Source of the DNA: a virus
IMG/VR virus record: IMGVR_UViG_3300050027_000104
Coordinates: 1 to 20,526 of that record
Strand: one strand, 5' to 3'
DNA: 20,526 bases
Shown here one piece after another: positions 5,944 through 12,982 of this stretch. Made by a program: the position numbers and the translations under genes. Below the pieces are notes generated by a model. The model was given only the letters and a program-made list of their open reading frames with translations. It ran no database searches and was not told the DNA's origin. Numbering within the stretch: the stretch's first letter is position 1; every line of letters begins with the position of its first letter.

Positions 5944-6469
5944 CTGGATCAGCGCGCTAGTGAACCTGGCGACCTATGGCATCCCGTTTTGGAGCTTGAG
6001 CCACGTCGGCGTTCTTGGGCACGCGGACGACGGACGACTGCTGCTCTTCGAGTCCACGCAACTTGACGGCCTGCCCTGCGAAATCACCGGCGAAGTGTTT
6101 CTGGGAACCCAGGCCCACAAGTTGGAACACGTCGTTGAGGTCTACAAAGGAAAGGTCTGGCGATACCCGCTCTACCGCCCGCTCTATCCGACCGAAGACG
6201 AACGACTCACCGAGTTTCTCATGGGGACGATCCACATGCCCTACGACAAGCTGGGGGCGATCCGTGCGGCGGGTGTTGGCCTTTCCTTTGTCGAGTCGTT
6301 GCTGCACCCCGACAACCTCAACTCCATCTTCTGTTCCGAGCTAACGGCTGCCGCTTACGCCGACGTTGGCCTCTGGGCGACCGCGAACGTGGCACGCTGG
6401 AGCCCCAATCTCTTGGCTCGGTGCCTGCGCTCTGGCGGGGTTTTACGCAGGCCGAGGAGACTGAAGTAG
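5867..6469 (+). CDS. Permuted papain-like hydrolase (YiiX/NlpC-P60 type)
   Basis: A 200-aa protein with the motif order of circularly permuted NlpC/P60-like enzymes. LKAGDIIGFSG (14-24) is the beta-barrel opening, LSHVGVL (44-50) carries the catalytic His46, and LFES (60-63) carries a likely acidic partner, Glu62. FCSELTAAAY (155-164) carries the nucleophile Cys156. Members of this superfamily cut amide bonds in peptidoglycan or act on lipids and other amides. In a phage, peptidoglycan cleavage during lysis or entry is the first guess. No signal peptide is seen, so export would need a holin-like partner. The start has a strong AGGTGA 5 nt upstream. The stop overlaps the next GTG by 1 nt. Confidence 0.75.
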   Translation: MSQCRQNPFVPDELKAGDIIGFSGDSWISALVNLATYGIPFWSLSHVGVLGHADDGRLLLFESTQLDGLPCEITGEVFLGTQAHKLEHVVEVYKGKVWRYPLYRPLYPTEDERLTEFLMGTIHMPYDKLGAIRAAGVGLSFVESLLHPDNLNSIFCSELTAAAYADVGLWATANVARWSPNLLARCLRSGGVLRRPRRLK

Positions 6470-6960
6470 TGAAGACAATCCCGCTGACGCAAGGCAAAGA
6501 GGCGCTGGTGGACGACTGCGACCATGAGCATCTAATGCAATGGAAGTGGCAGTACACTCAGCGGGTGGGAACGGGTTACGCGGAACATCAGCAAGCGGTT
6601 GACGGGCAGCCACGAACAATTCGTATGCACAGCCTTGTTGCAAAGCGGTGCGGACTCACTCGCAGCAAGAGCGTGGAGGTCGATCATCAAAACGGTGATG
6701 GCCTGGATAACCGCCGGGCTAATCTACGTCTTGCGACACGGGCGCAGAATCTAGCCAACAAGGGGCGTCTTCGGAATAACACGTCGGGCTTCAAGGGCGT
6801 CTATCCGCATTCACAGGTGGACAAATGGTGTGCCCAACTTGGGGTCGGCGGCCGGCGTCTTTACTTGGGCATATTCAGTGACCCGCGTGACGCCGCAAGG
6901 GCCTACAACGAAGCCGCGCTGAAGCACTACGGGGAGTTTGCATGTCTCAATCCGCTCTAA
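6469..6960 (+). CDS. HNH homing endonuclease with AP2 DNA-binding domain
   Basis: A 163-aa free-standing homing endonuclease starting at a GTG that overlaps the upstream stop (TAGTG). An HNH nuclease core is seen in RMHSLVA (52-58), VDHQNGDGLDNRRANLR (71-87, with Asp72, His73 and Asn81) and the following ATRAQNLAN. A C-terminal AP2 domain runs from SGFKGVY (106-112) through YLGIFSDPRDAARAYNEAA and would bind the target DNA. This HNH-AP2 pairing is a standard phage mobile gene. Base composition is visibly less GC-rich than the neighbours, consistent with recent arrival. The last 19 nt overlap the next gene. Confidence 0.92.
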   Translation: MKTIPLTQGKEALVDDCDHEHLMQWKWQYTQRVGTGYAEHQQAVDGQPRTIRMHSLVAKRCGLTRSKSVEVDHQNGDGLDNRRANLRLATRAQNLANKGRLRNNTSGFKGVYPHSQVDKWCAQLGVGGRRLYLGIFSDPRDAARAYNEAALKHYGEFACLNPL

Positions 6961-7514
6961 CACGAACCCTCCTCGCTTTGATGCTGCTTGCGTCCACCGC
7001 CGGATGCAGAGTCAGCGGAGATTTTGGAATCTCAGCGGCCAAGAAGGAACGGCCGACAGTCAACGTCCCGGAAGTGCTGCGGCAACGCAACTGGATCGGC
7101 GACCAGGGCATGGGGTCCTGCGTTCACGCCACCATGATTTCGCTGCTCCGCTGGCAATACCGGCTCAAGACGGCCGATCACTGGCGACAGACCTACGGCG
7201 ACGGCGAGCAGCCGGAAGACCTGGCCGCGAAGTTCGATCAGGAAGGAATCCGCTACGCCTACGTCACCAACGGCGACGTTCGCTTCTTGGAATGGGCCTG
7301 CCGCACGAGGCGAGGCTGCGGCATCACGATCATGGGCGGAGCCCACATGGTCGCACTTGTGCATCTCGACGACAAGTGGGCCGCGATCCTCGACAACAAC
7401 AAGGTCGAGAACTTCATCTGGGTTCCGCGAGAGACGCTGATTGCCGAATGGAAGGCGAGCTATGGATGGGCGGTCACACCGATTTACGCCCCTGCGGCTC
7501 CGCTTCCGCAATAG
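6942..7514 (+). CDS. Lipoprotein with C39/papain-like cysteine peptidase domain
   Basis: A 190-aa protein. The N-terminus is a lipoprotein signal (a hydrophobic LLALMLLASTAGC with the lipidated Cys at residue 22). The mature part has the layout of a C39-like peptidase: GDQGMGSC (53-60) gives oxyanion Gln55 and nucleophile Cys60, GGAHMVALVH (132-141) gives His135, and ILDNN (149-153) gives the third residue, Asp151 or Asn152. It is therefore probably an active, membrane-anchored cysteine peptidase outside the cytoplasm. GGGGAG 5 nt upstream supports the start, which lies inside the end of the homing endonuclease gene. A lipoprotein peptidase in a phage late operon is unusual. Roles in lysis or in blocking superinfection are possible. 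Confidence 0.72.
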   Translation: MSQSALTRTLLALMLLASTAGCRVSGDFGISAAKKERPTVNVPEVLRQRNWIGDQGMGSCVHATMISLLRWQYRLKTADHWRQTYGDGEQPEDLAAKFDQEGIRYAYVTNGDVRFLEWACRTRRGCGITIMGGAHMVALVHLDDKWAAILDNNKVENFIWVPRETLIAEWKASYGWAVTPIYAPAAPLPQ

Positions 7515-7550
7515 TCCCTGAAACACGTTTTGCAACGAAAGAGGAAAGCC

Positions 7551-8243
7551 ATGAACAGACTGCTCCTGAGTATGCTTTGCCTGCTCGCGGTGCTCGCGGC
7601 CGTCGCGCCCTGCCTCGCCGATACCGTCAACGGTGTCCTGGCCGAGGAGCGGGTCGTGAACCTGCCGCAGGACCAGGGCAAGTGGTACGTGAGCGTAGTC
7701 GGTAGCGCGACCGACTCCCGCTACAACGAGATCGTGGGCTGGTTCGACTTCAACACCAGCCTGAAGAAGCTGAAGGACCAGGTTCACTTTTGTCCGGTCA
7801 CGAGCGACACGGCCATTTACGAGGCCCGCTATGCCTGCAACGTGAAGGGCCTGCCCACCGTGCGGATGCAAAAGGCGGACGGCACCGTAGTCTACGAAGC
7901 GGCCGGGAAGAACCTGCCTATGACGGCGGCCGGCTTGAACGGAGCCTTGGCGGGTGCGGTCAGTACGGCCTCGGGAATTCGGCCGATCCTGCCCTGGCGA
8001 CGGGACATGGAGCGCCGCTGCCCCGGCCCATGCCCGAATCCGCAACCCAACCCGCAGCCGCAGCCGGACCCCACGCCGCAGCCGATTGACGATGGCGGCA
8101 CGCCGATCGTCGATCCCGACGCGCAGGCGGAGCCGCCGCTTTGGGCGTTGGCTCTGCTGTGCATTGCCGGCGTGCTCGGCGGCATTGGTTGCGGCTACGG
8201 CAAGAAGCTGTACGCAAAGTTGAATCCGCCCGTGAAGTCCTAG
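7551..8243 (+). CDS. Exported, membrane-anchored thioredoxin-fold protein without CxxC
   Basis: A 230-aa protein. ATG 7551 with GAGGAAA upstream is chosen over an in-frame TTG at 7530. A signal peptide (residues 1-24 or so, MNRLLLSMLCLLAVLAAV) leads to a domain ending in VKGLPTVRMQKADGTVV, which looks like the cis-Pro loop and last strands of a thioredoxin fold. I find no CxxC redox pair at the expected place, so it is probably not an oxidoreductase. A Pro/Gln/Asn linker (PNPQPNPQPQPDPTPQP) then leads to one membrane helix (PLWALALLCIAGVLGGIGC) and a short basic tail. The domain would face outward on a flexible stalk. Confidence 0.65.
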   Translation: MNRLLLSMLCLLAVLAAVAPCLADTVNGVLAEERVVNLPQDQGKWYVSVVGSATDSRYNEIVGWFDFNTSLKKLKDQVHFCPVTSDTAIYEARYACNVKGLPTVRMQKADGTVVYEAAGKNLPMTAAGLNGALAGAVSTASGIRPILPWRRDMERRCPGPCPNPQPNPQPQPDPTPQPIDDGGTPIVDPDAQAEPPLWALALLCIAGVLGGIGCGYGKKLYAKLNPPVKS

Positions 8244-8269
8244 CGTTGTTGCCCTTTCCCTGAACATCC

Positions 8270-8287
8270 GGCTGTCGAAGGACAGCC
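8270..8287 (+). other. Intergenic hairpin
   Basis: GGCTGTC (8270-8276) and GACAGCC (8281-8287) form a perfect 7-bp stem with the tetraloop GAAG. It sits between two membrane-protein genes, about 25 nt before the start at 8313. There is no T-run, so an mRNA stability or processing element is more likely than a terminator. Confidence 0.5.
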
Positions 8288-8312
8288 ACCAAAGAAACCC
8301 GGAGAAGAAAAG

Positions 8313-8795
8313 ATGAACCCCACCGTCGTGATCTGGATTCTGGCCGCTGTGGTCGCCGTGCTGGTCGGTCGTGAAATCGGCAAGCGCCTCTTCGACGTGA
8401 ACGCCAAGCTGATGGCGAAGAAACGCGCCGCCCAAGTGCTGGCCGCCAAGCTGCGGGACAATGGCCTGAAGCTGTTGCCCTCCCTGTTGGAAGACTTCGC
8501 CGTGGGCGACGTGGAGGACATGGTGGAGAAAATTCACGATGTCGCCAAGCTGGTCGAGTCCGGCAGTGACGCCATCGAGAAGGAATTGGAGCAGACCTAC
8601 GAGAACGTGCTGGACCGGAAGCTCGCCACGCCCGAGGGTTTGGCCCTGATTAAGGCCAAGATCGCCGAGATCGAGGGTGCCCCGGCCGCTGCATCGGCTC
8701 CCGCGCCGGCATCGGCTGCTGCGCCGACTACGGCCGCTGCGCCGGCTGCCGCCCCGGCTGTGGCCCTGACTCCCGCCGCCCCCGCCAAGTCGTAG
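8313..8795 (+). CDS. Single-pass membrane protein with Ala/Pro-rich tail
   Basis: A 160-aa protein with an N-terminal membrane helix (VVIWILAAVVAVLVG, about residues 5-19), a long charged helical region (20-122) likely to form coiled coil, and a low-complexity tail of Ala/Pro repeats (123-160) encoded by GC-rich degenerate repeats (about 8680-8790). GGAGAAGAAAAG precedes the ATG. The topology resembles some phage spanin-like or holin-associated proteins, but no family is recognised. Its place among exported proteins suggests an envelope role. Confidence 0.6.
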   Translation: MNPTVVIWILAAVVAVLVGREIGKRLFDVNAKLMAKKRAAQVLAAKLRDNGLKLLPSLLEDFAVGDVEDMVEKIHDVAKLVESGSDAIEKELEQTYENVLDRKLATPEGLALIKAKIAEIEGAPAAASAPAPASAAAPTTAAAPAAAPAVALTPAAPAKS

Positions 8796-8803
8796 GCCAA
8801 CAC

Positions 8804-8938
8804 ACCGGCCGCACCGCTCCCCTCGCGGGTGACGTGCATCAAGGGCCGGTAGGAAACGGGTCGGTCCTGCGGTCCCACGCAGGACCGATTCTCCGGCGGC
8901 TCCCGCAGTGCCGGCGCGAACCGCCCGAGAATCGGAGG
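8804..8938 (+). promoter_or_regulatory. Structured leader with alternative hairpins over the thioredoxin-gene ribosome binding site
   Basis: Three stems fill the 146-nt gap. ACCGGCC (8804-8810) pairs with GGCCGGT (8844-8850). Stem A has 11 pairs (8861-8871 with 8878-8888) and a 6-nt loop. Stem B has 14 pairs and one C-C mismatch (8885-8899 with 8921-8935). Stems A and B share 8885-8888, so they compete at that point. The 3' arm of B covers the first two bases of the GGAGG ribosome binding site (8934-8938). This geometry fits a translational switch or attenuator, although no ligand or regulator is evident. Confidence 0.5.
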
Positions 8939-8941
8939 CCC

Positions 8942-9298
8942 ATGATGAAAGCCAAGTTGTTTCTGCTGACCGTGGTGCTGTTGGCGCTCGTCGCCGGCTG
9001 CGAACAGTCGCAAGCCCCGGTGCCGCCCGGCCATCCGTGCGAGCGGCCGATGATGCTCGTCTTCACGGCGGCCTGGTGCGGCCCGTGCCAGGCGCAGAAA
9101 CCGCTGGTGGCCCAGATCGCGTCGGCCGGCGTCGATGTGCGGGTCTATGACATCGACGAGAGCCCCGAAATGGCAAGGAAGTACGACATCACGGCCACGC
9201 CGACCTACATCTTCTGCCTTTGTGGACGCGAGCCGCTTCGGACCCATGATGCCAACGAAATCCTGACGATCATCCACAACGGCTGGGGTTGCAAGTGA
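8942..9298 (+). CDS. Thioredoxin-like lipoprotein
   Basis: A 118-aa protein (ATG 8942; the adjacent ATG 8945 has better spacing to GGAGG). A lipoprotein signal ends in LALVAGC, with the lipidated Cys at residue 20. The mature domain has the classical thioredoxin active site AAWCGPC and the cis-Pro loop ITATPTY, so it should be redox-active in the periplasm or on the outer face of the membrane. It could maintain disulfides in the exported cassette proteins or in tail or host-envelope proteins. Thioredoxins are known in phages, but lipid-anchored ones in a late operon are unusual. The start of this gene is framed by the structured leader at 8804-8938. Confidence 0.82.
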   Translation: MMKAKLFLLTVVLLALVAGCEQSQAPVPPGHPCERPMMLVFTAAWCGPCQAQKPLVAQIASAGVDVRVYDIDESPEMARKYDITATPTYIFCLCGREPLRTHDANEILTIIHNGWGCK

Positions 9299-9477
9299 GT
9301 CGTCGCTGCCGCAACTGCGACGAGCCCAAGCCAGCGCCGCAGCCGACGCCCGCGACGACGGCCAGCACCCGTCGCCGCCGGGAACGAGACATGAGGTTGC
9401 GCCGGGCCGAACGCCGAAGCAACCAGCGCGCCGCACTCGCCGCTGACCCACGCGAACCCGAGACGCAGCCTCACTAA
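9295..9477 (+). CDS. Small basic protein with CxxC
   Basis: A 60-aa ORF starting at a GTG that overlaps the stop of the thioredoxin gene (GTGA). It begins with SRRCRNCDEPKPAPQPTP and continues as an Arg-rich helix (RRRRERDMRLRRAERRS). The overlap and the position suggest translation, but there is no recognised family and high-GC DNA easily yields Arg-rich frames, so it remains tentative. It ends 16 nt before the terminase gene. Confidence 0.4.
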   Translation: MSRRCRNCDEPKPAPQPTPATTASTRRRRERDMRLRRAERRSNQRAALAADPREPETQPH

Positions 9478-9493
9478 AACATGACACTGCCCC

Positions 9494-11167
9494 ATGAAGT
9501 TTGTGGACGAGTTGCGACAAGCCTTGGGAAAGGGATTAGAGAGCAGGAACCTGCGGTCGTGCAGCCGGTGGTCCGAACACCGGCGGGTGATGGGGGCACC
9601 CTTCAACGGTCCTTACCGCTTTAGCCGGCACCCCTGGTGCCGCGCGATCCACGACAGCAAGGCCGCCTGGACGATTGCCATGAAGGCCGCCCAGTTGGGC
9701 GTCACCGAGACGGGGATCAATCGGGCCTTCTTCACGCTTGACCAATTGAAGCGGGATGTGCTCTACGTGCTGCCCACGGCGGTGAACGCGGGCGACTTTT
9801 CCAAAGCCCGCTTCGCCACCGCGTTGAAGCTCAGCCCCTACCTGAAAGACCTGTTTGTTGACACGAATACCGTGGGGCTGAAATCGACCGGCACCAACGT
9901 CCTCTACATCCGTGGGAGTCGCGGCGACAGCAACTTGAAGTCCATCCCGGTGTCCGAGTTGGTCTTGGACGAGATGGACGAGATGGACACGCATTCGGTG
10001 TGGCTGGCGCTGGAGCGGTTGTCGGGGCAGATCGAGAAGCACATCCTGGCGATCTCGACGCCGACCGTGCCCAAGTACGGCATCCACAAGCTGTACCTGA
10101 CCAGCACTCAGGAACACTTTTGTTTTCAGTGTCCGCATTGCGGTCGTTGGACGGAGTTGGTCTGGCCGGATTGCGTGGAGATCATTGGCGAATCGGTCAA
10201 CGACCCGCGCTGCAAGGAATCGTTCCTCAAGTGCCGCGAGTGCAAGCACAAGCTGGAGCAGGAGGCCAAGCCGGAGTTCCTGGCCGGCGGCCGGTGGCAG
10301 GTGACGGAGCCGAACGTCTCGGCCGAGGAGTCGCGGGGCTTTTACATCAATCAGCTTTACTCGTCCACCGTGACGCCCTGCGAACTGGTGATCGCCTACC
10401 ATCGCGGATTGGGGGATGAAGCGGCGAACACGGAGTTCCATTGCAGCAAACTGGGCGTGCCGTTCATCGGCGAGGGTGCCCAGGTCACGGACGAGATGAT
10501 CGAGAACTGCATCAAGTCGCACTCGATCAACGACGCCCGGCCGCAGATCGGCGGCGACCGGCTGATAACGATGGGCGTGGACCAGGGGAAGACCGGCTAC
10601 ATTTCGGTCGTGGACTGGCTGTTCGACAGGCACCCCGGCACCGACATCAATGCGGCGGCCATCGGAAAGCTGTTGTGGTTCGGCAAGTTCTCCGGCGAGG
10701 AGTGGGGGTATCTCGACGAATTGATGCGGGAGTGGCAGGTCTTGGCCTGCGTGGTGGACGCCGACCCGTTCACCAACGATGCCCGCCGCTTCGCCAAGAA
10801 GTTCCACGGCTATGTGTGGCTGACGCGATACCGGCGGGGCCAGACCGCCAAGGAAATCTCGCTGAGCGAGGAAGAGACGGGAGCCCCGTTCGCCACGGTA
10901 GATAGGACGAACTGGCTCTCGTGTACTCTCGGTCGCTTCAAGAGCAATCCGCCACGCATCCTGCTGCCGCGCGACATTTCGATGACCTACCGCGAGCACG
11001 TAAAAAACCTAGTTCGCACGTACAAGAAGGACGACCGGGGCAATCTGGCGGCCGAGTACGTCAACACGGGTGCCGACCACTTTGCTCACTCGCTGTGCTA
11101 CGCCGACATCGGCCTGTCGCTGGCACCGATTTCGTCCGGCGGCGAGAACATCGGAAAAGTGACGTGA
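9494..11167 (+). CDS. Terminase large subunit, GpA (lambda-like) family
   Basis: A 557-aa DNA-packaging motor and nuclease. The ATPase half has a deviant Walker A, KAAQLGVTE (64-72), with the lysine at the front as in lambda gpA. It also has Walker B ELVLDE (155-160) and the coupling motif LAISTPT (185-191). A zinc finger is inserted (CPHC at 213-216, CREC at 247-250), typical of the GpA family. The RNase H-like nuclease half shows MGVDQGK (Asp363) and VVDADPF (Asp422), then GADHFAHSLCYADIGL near the C-terminus. It would act at the portal vertex. The length fits, if a little short for the family. No strong ribosome binding site is seen, so translation may be coupled to the ORF before it. Confidence 0.93.
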   Translation: MKFVDELRQALGKGLESRNLRSCSRWSEHRRVMGAPFNGPYRFSRHPWCRAIHDSKAAWTIAMKAAQLGVTETGINRAFFTLDQLKRDVLYVLPTAVNAGDFSKARFATALKLSPYLKDLFVDTNTVGLKSTGTNVLYIRGSRGDSNLKSIPVSELVLDEMDEMDTHSVWLALERLSGQIEKHILAISTPTVPKYGIHKLYLTSTQEHFCFQCPHCGRWTELVWPDCVEIIGESVNDPRCKESFLKCRECKHKLEQEAKPEFLAGGRWQVTEPNVSAEESRGFYINQLYSSTVTPCELVIAYHRGLGDEAANTEFHCSKLGVPFIGEGAQVTDEMIENCIKSHSINDARPQIGGDRLITMGVDQGKTGYISVVDWLFDRHPGTDINAAAIGKLLWFGKFSGEEWGYLDELMREWQVLACVVDADPFTNDARRFAKKFHGYVWLTRYRRGQTAKEISLSEEETGAPFATVDRTNWLSCTLGRFKSNPPRILLPRDISMTYREHVKNLVRTYKKDDRGNLAAEYVNTGADHFAHSLCYADIGLSLAPISSGGENIGKVT

Positions 11168-11179
11168 GAAGGGCCAGTC

Positions 11180-12979
11180 ATGCCTGACAGTGCGGTCATC
11201 AATCTGGTCGATTCGCGCCACCCCGGCTACCTCTCGGGGATGACCGACTGGCGCAAGTGGCGCTTGACCTACGATGGCGGCGACGAGTTCCGTCAAATCT
11301 ACCTGGAGAAGTTTTCCGGGCGGGAAGACCAGTTGGAGTTCAACGCCCGCCTCCAGGTGACGCCCGTTCCCAGGTTTGCCGGGGCGGCCATCAACGACAT
11401 CCGCAATGCCATCTACCAGCGGATGAGGGACATCACCCGCAGGGGCGGCAGCAAGGCTTACCAGAATGCCGTCGCTGGATTGAACCTCGGCGTGGACCGG
11501 CGCGGCTCGACGATGAACGCCTTCGTGGGCGTAAAGGTCTTGACGGAGTTGCTGGTCATGGGCCGGGTGGGCATCTTCGTCGATGCCCCCTGGGTTCCAC
11601 CGACTGCGACGCTGGCCAACACCGGCAACGTCGCGCCGTACCTCTATCGGTACGACATCGAAGACATCCTTAGCTGGACCTGCTCGAAGCCAGAAGCCCC
11701 CTCCGAGTTCCAGGCCGTGCTCTTACGCGACACGGTGATGCAGTTCGACCAGAGCTACTTCCTGCCGACTGTCCAGGTGCAGCGGTATCGCTACCTGTGG
11801 ATCGACCAGAACACCGGCAAGGTCAACTTGCAGTTCTACGACATCCAGGGAGCGCCGGTCGATCAAAACGGCCAGCCCGGCGGGGCTGTCGAGTTGGAAC
11901 TCAGCCGCATTCCGTTCGTGATGCTGGACATCGGCAACAGCCTCATCAAGGACGTATGCGGCCACCAGATTGCTTTGCTCAACCTCGGTTCGAGCGACGT
12001 GAGCTACGCCTTGCGGAGCAACTTTCCCTTCTACATCGAGCAGAAGGACTTGCGGGCGGTGGGTGCTCACTTGAAGCACGCCGCCACGGCGGACGGCACG
12101 GCCACCACGGGCGGCCAGGGCGCGGCTGAGACGGACATTCAGGTCGGCGCGACCCACGGCCGCAGCTACGACAAGGGAATGAATCCACCCGCCTTCATCA
12201 ATCCGTCCGCCGAACCGCTGCGGGCGAGCCTGGACTTGCAGGAGCGGCTCAAGCAGGACATCCGCGAACTGGTCAACCTGGCCGTGTCGAGCCTGGCGGT
12301 GCGGGCCTCGGCCGAGTCGAAGGTGATGGACAACCAGGGCCTTGAAGCGGGCCTGAGCTACATCGGCCTGTTGCTGGAAAGCGCCGAGCGGCAGCTTTGC
12401 GAGCACTGGGCGGCCTACGAAGAGCGAGTCGTCTCGAAACGCGAGATCGCCACGATCAAGTACCCGGATCGCTATTCGCTCAAGACTGACGCCGACCGGA
12501 TCAAGGAGGCGACCGACCTGACGAAGCTGATGAATTCGGTCCCCGGCCGCAAGGTCAAGCGCGAATTGTCGAAAGGGATCGTCCAAGCCCTCCTCGGCGG
12601 GAAGGTCAGCGTGGACGACCTGGCCGCGATCAACGAAGAGATCGACAACGCCCATTACACCAACGGCGACCCGCAGACGATCATCCTGGCGGCCCAGGCG
12701 GGACTGGTCGGCGAGAAGACGGGCTCCGTGGCCCTGGGCTTCGACGACGACGAATATCTGGCAGCCCGCGCGGACCATGCCGAGAGGCTGAAGGTAATCG
12801 CCGAGAGCCAAGGCGCGGCCGGAAGCAAGGGTGGCAGTGATCCGGCGGCGCGGGGCGTCCCGGACTTGTCGGCCGATCCCAATGCCGGGTCCGAAGAGAA
12901 GGCGGCCAGCCGCAACACCGATCTCAAAGGCACTACGGCCCCGCCGGTGCGCGGCCGAGGCCGCTTTGCGGGAGAATAA
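11180..12979 (+). CDS. Phage portal protein
   Basis: A 599-aa protein directly after the large terminase, where portals are found. The N-terminal third (GMTDWRKWRLTYDGG through DIRNAIYQRMRDITRRGG), the IPFVMLDIGNSL strand region and the long helical stem-like section (RASLDLQERLKQDIRELVNLA) fit portals of siphoviruses of the DUF4055-like kind. The C-terminal 60 residues are disordered and polar. The portal forms the dodecameric ring through which DNA is packed and which binds terminase and neck proteins. AGAAGG sits about 8 nt before the ATG, and the next gene starts 3 nt after its stop. Confidence 0.85.
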   Translation: MPDSAVINLVDSRHPGYLSGMTDWRKWRLTYDGGDEFRQIYLEKFSGREDQLEFNARLQVTPVPRFAGAAINDIRNAIYQRMRDITRRGGSKAYQNAVAGLNLGVDRRGSTMNAFVGVKVLTELLVMGRVGIFVDAPWVPPTATLANTGNVAPYLYRYDIEDILSWTCSKPEAPSEFQAVLLRDTVMQFDQSYFLPTVQVQRYRYLWIDQNTGKVNLQFYDIQGAPVDQNGQPGGAVELELSRIPFVMLDIGNSLIKDVCGHQIALLNLGSSDVSYALRSNFPFYIEQKDLRAVGAHLKHAATADGTATTGGQGAAETDIQVGATHGRSYDKGMNPPAFINPSAEPLRASLDLQERLKQDIRELVNLAVSSLAVRASAESKVMDNQGLEAGLSYIGLLLESAERQLCEHWAAYEERVVSKREIATIKYPDRYSLKTDADRIKEATDLTKLMNSVPGRKVKRELSKGIVQALLGGKVSVDDLAAINEEIDNAHYTNGDPQTIILAAQAGLVGEKTGSVALGFDDDEYLAARADHAERLKVIAESQGAAGSKGGSDPAARGVPDLSADPNAGSEEKAASRNTDLKGTTAPPVRGRGRFAGE

Positions 12980-12982
12980 GTC

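Noticed and set aside
7032-8537. 501-codon antisense frame over the peptidase and thioredoxin-fold genes
   Set aside because: The opposite strand has clear signal peptides, motifs and ribosome binding sites. This frame has none.
8834-8941. N-terminal extension of the thioredoxin lipoprotein
   Set aside because: The signal peptide would no longer be at the N-terminus, and GGAGG directly precedes the ATG pair at 8942/8945.
9536-10999. 487-codon antisense frame over the terminase gene
   Set aside because: The terminase is unmistakable on the + strand. The antisense frame is a high-GC shadow.
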